Source: Acidobacteriaceae bacterium | GTDB lineage: Bacteria > Acidobacteriota > Terriglobia > Bryobacterales > Bryobacteraceae | Reading direction: 5' to 3' | Length of the DNA stretch: 64,000 bases | Assembly (NCBI GenBank): GCA_019233755.1 | Contig: JAFAMD010000034.1 | Coordinates: forward strand, 29,059 to 93,058 | In this document: positions 45,076 through 53,704 of the stretch, one piece after another | Layout: every line of letters starts with the position of its first letter | Position numbering within the stretch: the first letter of the stretch is position 1 | Translations under genes and position numbers: made by a program | Notes under the pieces: generated by a model | Database searches by the model: none | What the model was told of the DNA's origin: nothing | The model's input: only the letters and a program-made list of their open reading frames with translations

Positions 45076-46695
45076 ATGTCCGTGCCAAGTCATAATACTC
45101 TCGAGCTCGGTCCCCTACCTCTCGCAACAATTGAGTGGAGAGCCGTCCTAGGGCCTGAGCGCGTCTCCACGGACGAACATGCGCTTCAGAAGGCGCAAAA
45201 TACCACCTTCGCGAGCCCGCACCACGTTCGCGCGATCCTCTTTCCCAATGACGTCCAACAGGTGCAAGAGTGCCTCCGAATAGCAAGTCGTCACCGCATC
45301 CCGATTTATCCCGTCAGCACCGGTAAGAACTGGGGCTACACGTCGAGCGCGCCCACTTCAGACGCCGTGTTGCTCAATCTCAGTCAGATGAATCGGATCC
45401 TCGACTTTAGTGAAGAGCTGGGATATGTGACTATCGAACCCGGCGTGACGCAAGGGCAGTTGTACGAATTCCTGAAATCGCGCAACTCGAGATTGTGGAT
45501 AGACCCAACGGGTGCCAGTCCCGAGTGCAGCCTTCTCGGAAACATCGTGGAGCGGGGATTCGGACATACACGGTACAGTGACCATTTCGCTCACTCCTGC
45601 AATTTCGAGGTTGTGCTTCCGGATGGCCAGGTGATTCATACGGGCCACGGAGATCTGCCCGGCTGCAAGACTGCACCGCTCTGCCGCTGGGGAACCGGCC
45701 CGTTCGCCGACGGTGTTTTTTCCCAGTCTAATTTCGGTGTCGTAACCCGCCTTACGCTTTGGCTCATGCCTGCGCCGGAGTGTGTGGAAGCGTTCTTCTT
45801 CCGCATCGACCATGAGGACGATCTTCCTCATGTCGTCGATGCGCTGCGACCCCTTCGAATGGGCGGCACTCTTCAAAGCGCCTGTCATATTGGCAATAAC
45901 TACAAGGTGCTAAGCGGGCTCCAGGCTTACCCGTGGGATGCAACGGGGGGGCAAACTCCGCTTATGCCGGACGCTCTTGCACCGCTTGCGAAGAAGTTCA
46001 ATTTCGGCGCGTGGAACGGCTCCGGTGCGCTCTACGGAACCAAGCGCCAGGTGGCAGAGGCCCGTCGTTTGGTGAAGTGCGCGCTCGCTGGCAAAGCAAG
46101 CAAACTGCGTTTTCTCGACGAAAGAAGATTAATCATTGCGTCGCGGTTCGCAGGCATTACCAGATTGTTCAACAGTTGGGATCTCAATCGTGCGCTCGAA
46201 CTAGTTCGTCCGCTATTCGGGCTGATTCAAGGTGTGCCGAGCGCGCAGTTCATAAAAAGCTGCTACTGGCGCAAGCGCACATTCGATGAGAACAATATGG
46301 ACCCGGACCGCGATCGCTGTGGTCTGATCTGGTGTTCTCCTCTTTCACCGCTCAAAGGCGCCGAGGTTAGGCAGATGAGCGACATTTGCATTTCCACGGT
46401 TCTTCAGCACGGCTTCGAGCCGATGATTTCGCTCACTCTGTTGACCGAACGAACGGTGGGTTGTGTGGTCTCCATCATCTATGATCGCGATGTTCCCGGC
46501 GAAGACGAGCGCGCCAAAGTTTGCCATGAGCAACTGTTGCAACGCCTGCTCGCGAGCGGCTATTACCCCTACCGCCTGGGCATTCAGTCAATGCCAGTAA
46601 TGCAACATGCAGGTCCGTTCGGGCAATTTCTTAGGCGTCTCAAAAACGAACTCGATCCCGAGCATATCCTCGCTCCCGGCCGCTATGAAGCATAG
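45076..46695 (+). CDS. FAD-binding oxidase of the VAO/PCMH family
   Basis: A 539-residue flavoenzyme. The FAD_binding_4 domain runs from about 55 to 230, with VRAILFPNDVQQVQECLRIA, GKNWGYTSSAP, TIEPGVTQGQLYEFL and the SNFGVVTRLTLWLMPAP end. The cap domain ends with the conserved LKNELDPEHILAPGRY. Relatives include 4-cresol and vanillyl-alcohol oxidases, so a phenolic or alcohol substrate is a fair guess. The usual covalent-flavin His/Tyr cannot be placed with certainty. It is flanked by poor-coding DNA and lacks operon partners, so acquisition by transfer is possible. Confidence 0.8.
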   Translation: MSVPSHNTLELGPLPLATIEWRAVLGPERVSTDEHALQKAQNTTFASPHHVRAILFPNDVQQVQECLRIASRHRIPIYPVSTGKNWGYTSSAPTSDAVLLNLSQMNRILDFSEELGYVTIEPGVTQGQLYEFLKSRNSRLWIDPTGASPECSLLGNIVERGFGHTRYSDHFAHSCNFEVVLPDGQVIHTGHGDLPGCKTAPLCRWGTGPFADGVFSQSNFGVVTRLTLWLMPAPECVEAFFFRIDHEDDLPHVVDALRPLRMGGTLQSACHIGNNYKVLSGLQAYPWDATGGQTPLMPDALAPLAKKFNFGAWNGSGALYGTKRQVAEARRLVKCALAGKASKLRFLDERRLIIASRFAGITRLFNSWDLNRALELVRPLFGLIQGVPSAQFIKSCYWRKRTFDENNMDPDRDRCGLIWCSPLSPLKGAEVRQMSDICISTVLQHGFEPMISLTLLTERTVGCVVSIIYDRDVPGEDERAKVCHEQLLQRLLASGYYPYRLGIQSMPVMQHAGPFGQFLRRLKNELDPEHILAPGRYEA

Positions 46696-46802
46696 CGGCT
46701 CGTTTCGCATTTCAACGGGAGTTGCCCCAGCTTTTAATCAAGAGATTTGAGCTGCTCTGCGACGAGCCCATATGCATCGAGCAATCCTATTACGGGTCGG
46801 CC

Positions 46803-49800
46803 CTACAGCGTTCCCGAGTAGACGGCCAGCGTGGTGCTGGGTTTGGCGTTGGGAGGCTCACCGAGTGTGACGGTAACAGCCACCGACGCGCCTGGCGCGA
46901 GCGAGTTACTGTTGGGCACGGTCCAATAGGGATTGCCTTGGAAGGTCCCGGTGTCACTAGTGGCTGTCACTCCCGAAGACAGGCTCAGAATTAGCGAGAG
47001 CGGGCCTTTGACGGGTTGTGCGCTAGCATTTGTGATCACGTAACTGTAGACGCGCGTTTGCGTGTGCGGCTCGTATCTCAACTTGGTGGCGCTCACACTC
47101 AGCGAGCCGGTCACATTCGTATAGGGCGGCGGCTGCACGGAGTATTGCGCGGAAACGGCGGGAGCCTGATTGCCGGCGTTATCGACAGCTCCCGAACAAG
47201 TTGCCGTATATGTGCCGTAGCCCTGCCCGTTGCCGCCGGTGATGGAAATTGTGGCGCTGGCCTCGACCCCGGAGAGTGCATCGGTTGTCTGACAGCCGGC
47301 TGCGGGAACCGAGTTATAGGCATAATTCGCACCATTCGATACGCCGGTGACGACGACTACGGGAGGCGTGAGATCGATATTCACCGCCGCGCTGACGAGA
47401 GCGCTGATGTTTCCTGCATTGTCCAGCACGCGAACAGCAAGCGTGTGCCGGCCCTCACCCGCGATGCTGGCGGAGACGGAACCACCGGCGATGCTGCTAG
47501 TGGCGCCGTTATCGATCCAATAGCGAATCTGGTTGACTCCGCTGCCGCCGCTGTCCTTTGCCGTAATGGCGGCGTTCACCGGAGACACGTTCAGCCAGCC
47601 GCTCGAGTCAGGGGCGGGCTGGAGCGCGATGCTCGCGGTAGGAGGCGTAAGGTCAACGGCGGCAGAGCCAGGCAGCAGAATCACTCCACTGATGGCGTTT
47701 AACGTAAGTGAAATATTGCCGCCGGACACGGTATACGTACTGCCGCTGAGGGCGTCCTGTAGTGTCGTGCCATCGGAGTAATACGCACTAACATTGACTG
47801 CGGGCGTGTTTGCGGCCGAGCCGTTGTTCAGCGCCACGATGGCCGTTTCGTTGGGAGCGATTCGGGCGTATGCATAAGTATTCGGCGCGCCGGACGCCTG
47901 CTGCGTATCACCCGTAAGAAGCGTGACAAAAGTACCGCTCGAAAGCGACGGATGCTGCTTGCGCAGGTGGGCGAGCTTCGTATAGAAGGCAATTACGTTC
48001 TGGTCGGGTGGACCGTAGACGCTGGGATCACCGGACTGATCCGTCCATGGGTACGGGGCGCGGGTGTACGGGTCGCCGACGGGTCCGTTGGAACTGTTGT
48101 AGCGGGAAGGGGCGTTGATGGCGGCTTCATCTCCATAAAAGACCGTGGGGGCGCCGATGTAAGTGAACTGAAAGAGGGCCGCAAGTTCGAGGCGCTGCTT
48201 GGCCTGCGTCAGACCGTTGTCGCCCAGTTCGGTGAGAACATAGAGCGCGCGATTCGTATCGTGCGAATCGATCAGGTTCAGCATGGCTGCGGTGGCCTGC
48301 GGGGGATAGTCGTCGCGCACGGCGCGATTGGCATTGTCGAACTGGCTGGGAGTGAGCGGAATAATAGAATCGTTTCCGTTATCGTTGTCATCTACCCAGC
48401 CATACTGCCCGCGCGCGAAACCGGTGACATTGCGCCGGAAGCGGTAGTTCATGGTCGAATCAAGCTGATCGCCGGCGAGCCACTGACTGGCATTCGGCCA
48501 GATTTCGCCAATTAGCGGACCGTCGCTCTTGTAGCTTTTTCCGAACTGGCGCGTGCTGACCCACCAGGAGTGCGGGAAGTTGGGATCGGGCGCAACGTCG
48601 AAGCGCCAGCCGCCCGCTCCGGCGTTGTACCAGGTGGCCATCACGCCGCCCGCGCTGGCATAGAAAAACTGCTGGACGGCGGTTTGGGTATGGTCGAAGG
48701 TCGGCAGACTGCTGAAGCCGTCCCATCCGGGGTAGTCGCTCGGCCCGCACGGAACGTTGTTGTCGTTGAAGTGGAACCACGGGCGGTACTGCGAACTGAG
48801 AGACTCACAGGCGCCGGGATCAGGGGTAAGCGGGAAGCGCTGGTACTCGTTGAAGTATTTGCTGTCGGAGGAAGCATGGTTCCAGACCCCGTCCAAGATG
48901 ACGCGCATGCCGCGGTGATTCATCTCGTTGATCAGCGCGGTAAAGGCTGCGTTGCCGCCAAGCGCTGGATCGACCGTCAAATAGTCGTCGGTGTCGTAGC
49001 GGTGGTTCGAGCTTGCCTGGAAAATCGGCGTGAGATAGAGGGTGTCGAAGCCGAGGCCCTGCAGATAATCCAGCTCGTTCTGAACGCCGAGAAGGTCGCC
49101 CCCGTAGAAAATACTGCTGAAATTGTTGTAGCAGTCGCCGCCCTGGTTGTGGGGATCACATAAGAGAGTGTTCCACGTGGTTACAGGAATGACGCCCAGA
49201 GATGAACTATTTGGCACTCCATAGAACTGCGGGCAACCGGCGGAGCTGCCCGTGACGCAGTAATCGTTCGTGGGATCTCCGTTACGGAAGCGATCCGGAA
49301 AGATTTGATAGACATTCGCGCCGGCCATCCACGCGGGAGTTTGAAAATTAGGATCATAAACGGTGATCTGGAAGGAGTCGAACGGCTCGCCATCGGTGGC
49401 AGCACCGGTACCGTCCTTATTCACGTTGTCGTAATCGTCGATGTAGTCGTCGCTGTAAAAGCCGTTCGTGTTGCCTTTATTGATATGGAACTTGTAATAG
49501 TAAACGGTGGGCGAGGAAGGCATCGTCAGAGTTGCTCTCCACACGTCATACTCAGTGCCGTTCGAGTCATAGATATTCTGGTCGAAGGGGATTGGGGTAT
49601 CGACGGGGCCGGCAGTATTGCCGCTACCGGTATCGAACAAGTAGGCGCGGAGAGTTACACCGTAAACGCCCGTGGAATGCAGCGTGCGGAAGCGCAAAGT
49701 AACCGGTGTGCCTTCCGGAACAGATCCTTCGGAACTGCGGTAGAAAGGATCGAAGGTGTTGTGATAGAAGCCGGCCTTATCTGATGCGCCGAATCCGCTC

Positions 49801-50477
49801 GGCTGCTCATTCGAAAACGGCGGGGTGCTGGTGCCATTGCCGGTGTTCACGACGGAGTAATACTGGGTGTACCGCGCGCCAGTGCCAATTGTCGCCCCGG
49901 GATTATCATTCGGAACCTGGCCGTAGACATATCCGCCGCTCGAGATTAAATAGCCGAAGAACTGGAACAAGGACGGCAGGCCGCCGCCGGTAACCGCAGA
50001 CCACGGAATAGCGATTTCACGCGTGTTAGGGCCGCTGCTGGGGTTGGAGGCGTAAGCGCCGTAATTGGCTGTTGCGTTGCTCCAATTGCCGCCAGATGCG
50101 GTTCGAAACTCGCGGTATCCGTCTTTGAAGTAAGTAACGAACTGGGCGGGAAAAGGAAGTGAAGAGAAGTCCGTTCCGTCGTAATTGAATCCGGCAGTAT
50201 TTCCGCTGCCGCCTAGGCCGATGTAAATGACGGCACCTTCGGAGAGGTTGGCATTTGTAATGCCGACATACAGGTTAGTGGCATCCCACGTCATATACCA
50301 GGTTTGAGCGGTGTTTGTACCGAGCTGGTTGGTGCCGTTCTGCACGTTTCCGTATTCGCCGCTTTCGATGATGCCATCGACGGCCGGCGTGTTCCATTGG
50401 CTGAATGCGGGGCGGGCGCAGGCGGAGAGAAGAGCGCAGAGCAGAAGAACCGACTTAGATATCACGAAGGGAGACAT
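46803..50477 (-). CDS. Large exported GH13 amylase/pullulanase-like enzyme
   Basis: A 1224-residue multidomain protein. The signal segment LLLCALLSACARPAFSQW contains a possible lipobox (LSAC). An N-terminal DOMON/CBM9-like beta domain (about 30-230) and an N-terminal beta-sandwich domain (about 250-400) precede the GH13 catalytic barrel (about 410-860). The barrel carries the Asp nucleophile in GGWRFDVAPD, the acid/base Glu in IGEIW and the third Asp in LIDSHDTNR. Two Ig-like domains (about 930-1110) and a final beta domain follow. It degrades alpha-glucans outside the cell or at the surface. ATG 50477 gives the signal peptide. Confidence 0.9.
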   Translation of the reverse strand: MSPFVISKSVLLLCALLSACARPAFSQWNTPAVDGIIESGEYGNVQNGTNQLGTNTAQTWYMTWDATNLYVGITNANLSEGAVIYIGLGGSGNTAGFNYDGTDFSSLPFPAQFVTYFKDGYREFRTASGGNWSNATANYGAYASNPSSGPNTREIAIPWSAVTGGGLPSLFQFFGYLISSGGYVYGQVPNDNPGATIGTGARYTQYYSVVNTGNGTSTPPFSNEQPSGFGASDKAGFYHNTFDPFYRSSEGSVPEGTPVTLRFRTLHSTGVYGVTLRAYLFDTGSGNTAGPVDTPIPFDQNIYDSNGTEYDVWRATLTMPSSPTVYYYKFHINKGNTNGFYSDDYIDDYDNVNKDGTGAATDGEPFDSFQITVYDPNFQTPAWMAGANVYQIFPDRFRNGDPTNDYCVTGSSAGCPQFYGVPNSSSLGVIPVTTWNTLLCDPHNQGGDCYNNFSSIFYGGDLLGVQNELDYLQGLGFDTLYLTPIFQASSNHRYDTDDYLTVDPALGGNAAFTALINEMNHRGMRVILDGVWNHASSDSKYFNEYQRFPLTPDPGACESLSSQYRPWFHFNDNNVPCGPSDYPGWDGFSSLPTFDHTQTAVQQFFYASAGGVMATWYNAGAGGWRFDVAPDPNFPHSWWVSTRQFGKSYKSDGPLIGEIWPNASQWLAGDQLDSTMNYRFRRNVTGFARGQYGWVDDNDNGNDSIIPLTPSQFDNANRAVRDDYPPQATAAMLNLIDSHDTNRALYVLTELGDNGLTQAKQRLELAALFQFTYIGAPTVFYGDEAAINAPSRYNSSNGPVGDPYTRAPYPWTDQSGDPSVYGPPDQNVIAFYTKLAHLRKQHPSLSSGTFVTLLTGDTQQASGAPNTYAYARIAPNETAIVALNNGSAANTPAVNVSAYYSDGTTLQDALSGSTYTVSGGNISLTLNAISGVILLPGSAAVDLTPPTASIALQPAPDSSGWLNVSPVNAAITAKDSGGSGVNQIRYWIDNGATSSIAGGSVSASIAGEGRHTLAVRVLDNAGNISALVSAAVNIDLTPPVVVVTGVSNGANYAYNSVPAAGCQTTDALSGVEASATISITGGNGQGYGTYTATCSGAVDNAGNQAPAVSAQYSVQPPPYTNVTGSLSVSATKLRYEPHTQTRVYSYVITNASAQPVKGPLSLILSLSSGVTATSDTGTFQGNPYWTVPNSNSLAPGASVAVTVTLGEPPNAKPSTTLAVYSGTL

Positions 50478-50685
50478 GCGGAGCCCTTTCCAGTGCGAGC
50501 AAGAACGACCGGATAGACGCCGGCGAGTAACTCGGCCGGGCACCGCTCCAGCCAGTCAGGGAGTCGAGTGTATCACGCGGCTGACCTGTCGCGCCAGCAA
50601 ACCACCAGTACTGTTTTCCGTGTGATGGCAGGAGTCCTGCGCCGATCTATTAGGCAGCCTGGCACCTTCTCCTGGGTCGGAGGAT

Positions 50686-50721
50686 GCGGGGGTGAACGGT
50701 CCGCAACCCGTTCGCCCCCGC
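50686..50721. other. 14-bp stem hairpin next to element copy B
   Basis: Arms 50686-50699 and 50708-50721 pair over 14 bp with one G-U, around an 8-base loop. No T-run follows. It lies 20 bp left of the heptamer array of copy B and upstream of the amylase gene. It has no counterpart next to copy A. Confidence 0.5.
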
Positions 50722-50741
50722 AGGGCTCCGTCGATCTAGTG

Positions 50742-50776
50742 ATAGCTTTCAGCCGTTAGCATTCAGGTATCAGCTT
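50742..50776 (+). repeat. Left heptamer array, copy B
   Basis: ATAGCTT, TCAGCCG, TTAGCAT, TCAGGTA, TCAGCTT: five units in the same register as copy A, 5 bp before the ATG. Confidence 0.75.
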
Positions 50777-50781
50777 AGATT

Positions 50782-51225
50782 ATGAGGGATTTCCGGAAAC
50801 TGAAGGTGTGGCAGAAGGCTCATCAATTGACGTTGGCCGTCTTTTCAAGGCGCGCACAACGGCCAGCAAAACGGCCCTCTGCGCTCATCAGATCACGTCT
50901 TGTTTCCGCCGGAAGAACTGTGCGGTTTAACCAGTCAGCTCCGACGTGCCTGCTCCTCGATCCCGGCCAACCTCGCTGAGGGATGCGGAAGAAACGCAGT
51001 GCCGAATTTGCCCGCTATTGCTCCATCGCTATGGGATCGGCGAGCGAGTTGGAGTATCACCTGCTGCTTGCCAGAGATCTGAAGCTAATTAAGCCCAAGG
51101 ACCACACAGAACTGTCACAATGTTCCACGGAGTTGAAACGGATGCTTGCCGCGCTATTTCAGTTGAAGCGCACAGGCGCTTTGTGCCGTTGTGCGCGGTT
51201 GAGAGAGCTGAAGGCTGACCGCTGA
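50782..51225 (+). pseudogene. Four-helix-bundle (S23/IVP-type) protein, frameshifted, copy B
   Basis: Segments of one protein lie in three successive frames: MRDFRKLKVWQKAHQLTLAV, then FPPEELCGLTSQLRRACSSIPANLAEGCGR, then AEFARYCSIAMGSASELEYH followed by LLLARDLKLIKPKDH. The breaks are at about 50840-50905 (next to a 45-bp insertion relative to copy A) and 50985-51000. The conserved EELYGLTSQ, SIPANLAEG and GSASELEYHL motifs identify the family. The C-terminus ends inside the right heptamer array, with ELKADR. The gene is decayed but clearly derived from an intact ~120-residue protein. Confidence 0.8.
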
Positions 51226-51259
51226 CGGCTGAGAGCTCTCGTGACGGCTGAAAGCTCTC
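51206..51259 (+). repeat. Right heptamer array, copy B
   Basis: AGCTGAA, GGCTGAC, CGCTGAC, GGCTGAG, AGCTCTC, a GTGAC spacer, GGCTGAA, AGCTCTC: again in 7-bp register and inverted to the left array. The spacer and the last two units match copy A nearly exactly. Confidence 0.75.
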
Positions 51260-51280
51260 GCTGGAAAGCGCACAGCGCGT

Positions 51281-52015
51281 TCAGAGCGTTCTTAAATGAA
51301 AACCGCCGTCGACATGTAGCACCTGGCCGGTAGAGTAATCGAGCTGGCCGTCCGCGATAGAGCGAACAACACGGGCGACATCGGCGGGCTCGCCCATGCG
51401 GCGTTGCGGCAGTAGGCCATTGGCGATCCGCTCTTCGTACGCGGCTGCGACGGAGGCGATCATATCGGTGCGGATGATACCGGGCTGGATTTCAAACACA
51501 GGAATGTTGTGAGGCGCAAGCCGCGAGGCGTAGAGCTTTACGGCCATGCTGAGCGCAGCTTTCGACAGACAGTAATCGCCGCGGCTGACGGATGCGGTGA
51601 AGCTCGAGATGGAGCCGATGAAGACAATGCGGCCCCGGCTCTGTTCGATCATGCGTCGCGCGATGCCTTGTGTGAGGAAGTATGGCCCCCGGAGATTTGC
51701 AGCCAGAACTTCGTCGAACGATTCAGGGGTGGCGTCAAGAATGTCGCGGCGCTCGCGCGGGCCCATGCCGGCGTTGTTCACGAGCAGGTCGATGGACGGT
51801 TCATCGCGAATTGCGTGGAGGAGCGCGCGGCAGGAATCGAGGTCGGCGAGATCGCATGGGATCATGCGAGCACCGGTAGCGGCGGCGACCGCGCTGGCGG
51901 CATCTGGCTGGCTGCGGTAGGTCGCAATGACCCGATGCGTCCGCGCGAGTTCTTCTACAATGGCGCGGCCGATCCCGCGGCTGCCGCCCGTAACGAGAGC
52001 TAGAGATTTTGACAC
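51281..52015 (-). CDS. Short-chain dehydrogenase/reductase
   Basis: A 244-residue NAD(P)-dependent oxidoreductase of the FabG-like type. The Rossmann motif is TGGSRGIGRAI, the structural segment is NNAGMG, and the catalytic Ser/Tyr/Lys are GSISSF and YCLSK. The C-terminus has the typical LHVDGGFH end. GTG 52015 begins MSKSLALVTGG. It is divergent from the cupin/oxidoreductase operon with 37 bp between starts, pointing to shared regulation and carbohydrate metabolism. Its stop codon coincides with the right end of element copy B. Confidence 0.85.
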   Translation of the reverse strand: MSKSLALVTGGSRGIGRAIVEELARTHRVIATYRSQPDAASAVAAATGARMIPCDLADLDSCRALLHAIRDEPSIDLLVNNAGMGPRERRDILDATPESFDEVLAANLRGPYFLTQGIARRMIEQSRGRIVFIGSISSFTASVSRGDYCLSKAALSMAVKLYASRLAPHNIPVFEIQPGIIRTDMIASVAAAYEERIANGLLPQRRMGEPADVARVVRSIADGQLDYSTGQVLHVDGGFHLRTL

Positions 52016-52052
52016 GAATAAGATTTAAGCAGACTTCCTCAGCGGAGAAGAA

Positions 52053-52508
52053 ATGATCATTGCAGATTTGGCAGAGATAGCAGGTAGGACCTATCCGGCG
52101 CGGCGGCGGACACAGAACCTGGTGGGCGGCGCGAGTCCGATTCAGGCGTCAGCGTTTTCGCTCGGACATGTGACATTGGAGCCGCAGGGCGGCCAGGTGC
52201 CGTGGCATAACCAGGAGCAGGAGGAGATTTACTTCATCCTCGAAGGCACTGGCGAGATGTGCCTGGGCGCGGAACGGCAGCCGATAGGCACCGGGCAGGC
52301 AGTGTACATTCCGCCGCAAGTTTTTCATCAGCTCACAAATACAGGATCGACACCGATGCGAATGGTTTACTGTTACGGACCGGCCGGCGACGTGGCGCAT
52401 TGGCGCCAGGAACTGGACGGCACCTTGCCGCGTGCCGGCATGGAGGCGCCACCGCTGCCCGAAGGAGCACAGCCGCAGTGCACGGCCGGCGCGGAGGGCA
52501 GCCGATGA
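52053..52508 (+). CDS. Cupin-domain protein
   Basis: A 151-residue cupin. Motif 1 is VPWHNQEQEEIYFILEGTGEM with metal-binding His and Glu. Motif 2 is AVYIPPQVFHQLTNTG with a second His. It may be a sugar isomerase, a dioxygenase or only a binding protein. GGAGAAG precedes the ATG at 52053. Its stop overlaps the next start (ATGA at 52505-52508), so it is cotranslated with the Gfo/Idh/MocA gene. Confidence 0.85.
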   Translation: MIIADLAEIAGRTYPARRRTQNLVGGASPIQASAFSLGHVTLEPQGGQVPWHNQEQEEIYFILEGTGEMCLGAERQPIGTGQAVYIPPQVFHQLTNTGSTPMRMVYCYGPAGDVAHWRQELDGTLPRAGMEAPPLPEGAQPQCTAGAEGSR

Positions 52509-53704
52509 CTATACACACGCCCGGCATTATTTTGAATGGGGTCACGGGCCGCATGGGGCTGAATCAGCACCTGCGGCGGTCACTGGGGCCCATTGTGCAG
52601 CAAGGCGGCATCAAAATTGGCGATTCGGCGGCAATCATGCCGCGGCTTCTTCTGGTGGGGCGGAACGCTTCCAAGTTGGAAGCGATTTCGCGCGAATTCG
52701 GAGGGCTGCCGTTTACGACGAACCTGGACGAGGCACTCAGCGACTCCGATTACACCGTCTATTTCGACGCGCAAACGACAGACCGGCGAGCTGAAGCTGT
52801 AAAGAAGGCAATTGCCGCGCGCAAGAACATCTATTGCGAGAAGCCGGTGGCGGAAGACCTGACAACGGCATTGGACCTGTACAGGCGGGCCGAGAAAGCC
52901 GGTGTGAAGCACGGGGTGGTGCAGGACAAGCTGTGGCTGCCCGGGATGCTCAAACTCCGCACGCTGCGCGAGCTGGGGCACTTCGGACGTATTCTTTCCG
53001 TACGCGGCGAATTCGGGTACTGGGTGTTCGAGGGCGATACGGTTCCGGCGCAGCGGCCCTCCTGGAATTACCGCAAGGAAGACGGTGGCGGCATCATCCT
53101 CGACATGCTGTGCCACTGGCGGTATGTGCTCGACAACGTGATTGCGCCGGTGCGCGCCGTTTCCTGCCTGGGTGCTACGCACGTGCCTGAGCGGTGGGAC
53201 GAGCAAGGAAAGCGTTACCAGGCAACAGCCGATGACGCCGCGTATGCGACATTCGAACTCGAGGGCGGAATCATCGCTCACTTCAATTCCTCGTGGTGCG
53301 TGCGAGTGCGGCGCGACGATCTGCTGACGGTTCAGGTGGACGGAACGAGGGGCTCGGCTGTGGCCGGCTTGCGCGACTGCTGGATCCAGCCGCACGGGGC
53401 AACGCCGCGCCCGGTATGGAATCCGGACATTCCGAATCCGCTGAATTTCTTTGAAGGCTGGCAGCTTGTTCCCGAACAGCAGTCGTTCGACAATGCGTTC
53501 AAGCGCCAATGGGAGCTATTTCTGCGGCATATCGTGAGCGGCGAACCGTTCCCATGGAATCTGCTCGAAGCCGCAAAAGGCGTGCAGCTCGCTGAAGCGG
53601 GACTGGACTCATGGCGGAAACGAGCTTGGGTGGACCTGGAGCCGTTGTCCGGGCCGGGCTGTCGGGAATCCAGTAACTCAGCCATGCCGGTGAGCGCCGA
53701 GTGA
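52505..53704 (+). CDS. Gfo/Idh/MocA-family oxidoreductase
   Basis: A 399-residue NAD(P)-dependent dehydrogenase, probably acting on a sugar or polyol. N-terminal Rossmann features include TPGIILNGVTGRMG and SDYTVYFDAQTTDRRAEAV. The EKP-type catalytic motif is IYCEKPVAEDL. The C-terminal domain includes HWRYVLDNVIAP and WNLLEAAKGVQLAEAGL. The start ATG 52505 overlaps the cupin stop. The gene ends with a GTGA overlap leading to a GAF-domain gene. The long alternate frame from 52259 overlaps the cupin and is not used. Confidence 0.85.
   Translation: MTIHTPGIILNGVTGRMGLNQHLRRSLGPIVQQGGIKIGDSAAIMPRLLLVGRNASKLEAISREFGGLPFTTNLDEALSDSDYTVYFDAQTTDRRAEAVKKAIAARKNIYCEKPVAEDLTTALDLYRRAEKAGVKHGVVQDKLWLPGMLKLRTLRELGHFGRILSVRGEFGYWVFEGDTVPAQRPSWNYRKEDGGGIILDMLCHWRYVLDNVIAPVRAVSCLGATHVPERWDEQGKRYQATADDAAYATFELEGGIIAHFNSSWCVRVRRDDLLTVQVDGTRGSAVAGLRDCWIQPHGATPRPVWNPDIPNPLNFFEGWQLVPEQQSFDNAFKRQWELFLRHIVSGEPFPWNLLEAAKGVQLAEAGLDSWRKRAWVDLEPLSGPGCRESSNSAMPVSAE

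Larger units (their letters stand above)
50742..51281 (+). mobile_element. Four-helix-bundle/heptamer element, copy B (fuller)
   Basis: A 540-bp unit bounded by inverted heptamer arrays, the fuller of the two copies. It carries a frameshifted four-helix-bundle gene and then a ~20-bp tail ending in CGCGTT, shared with copy A. The last base lies at the stop codon of the SDR gene (51281-51283), so insertion beside or into that gene's end is implied. 45 bp present here are absent from copy A. As with copy A, no direct target repeat could be proven. Confidence 0.55.

Noticed and set aside
52580..53509. 309-residue minus-strand frame over the Gfo/Idh/MocA gene
   Set aside because: Antisense shadow of a recognised oxidoreductase.
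52259..53704. Upstream extension of the Gfo/Idh/MocA gene from position 52259
   Set aside because: Overlaps the cupin gene; the ATGA coupling at 52505 gives a better start.
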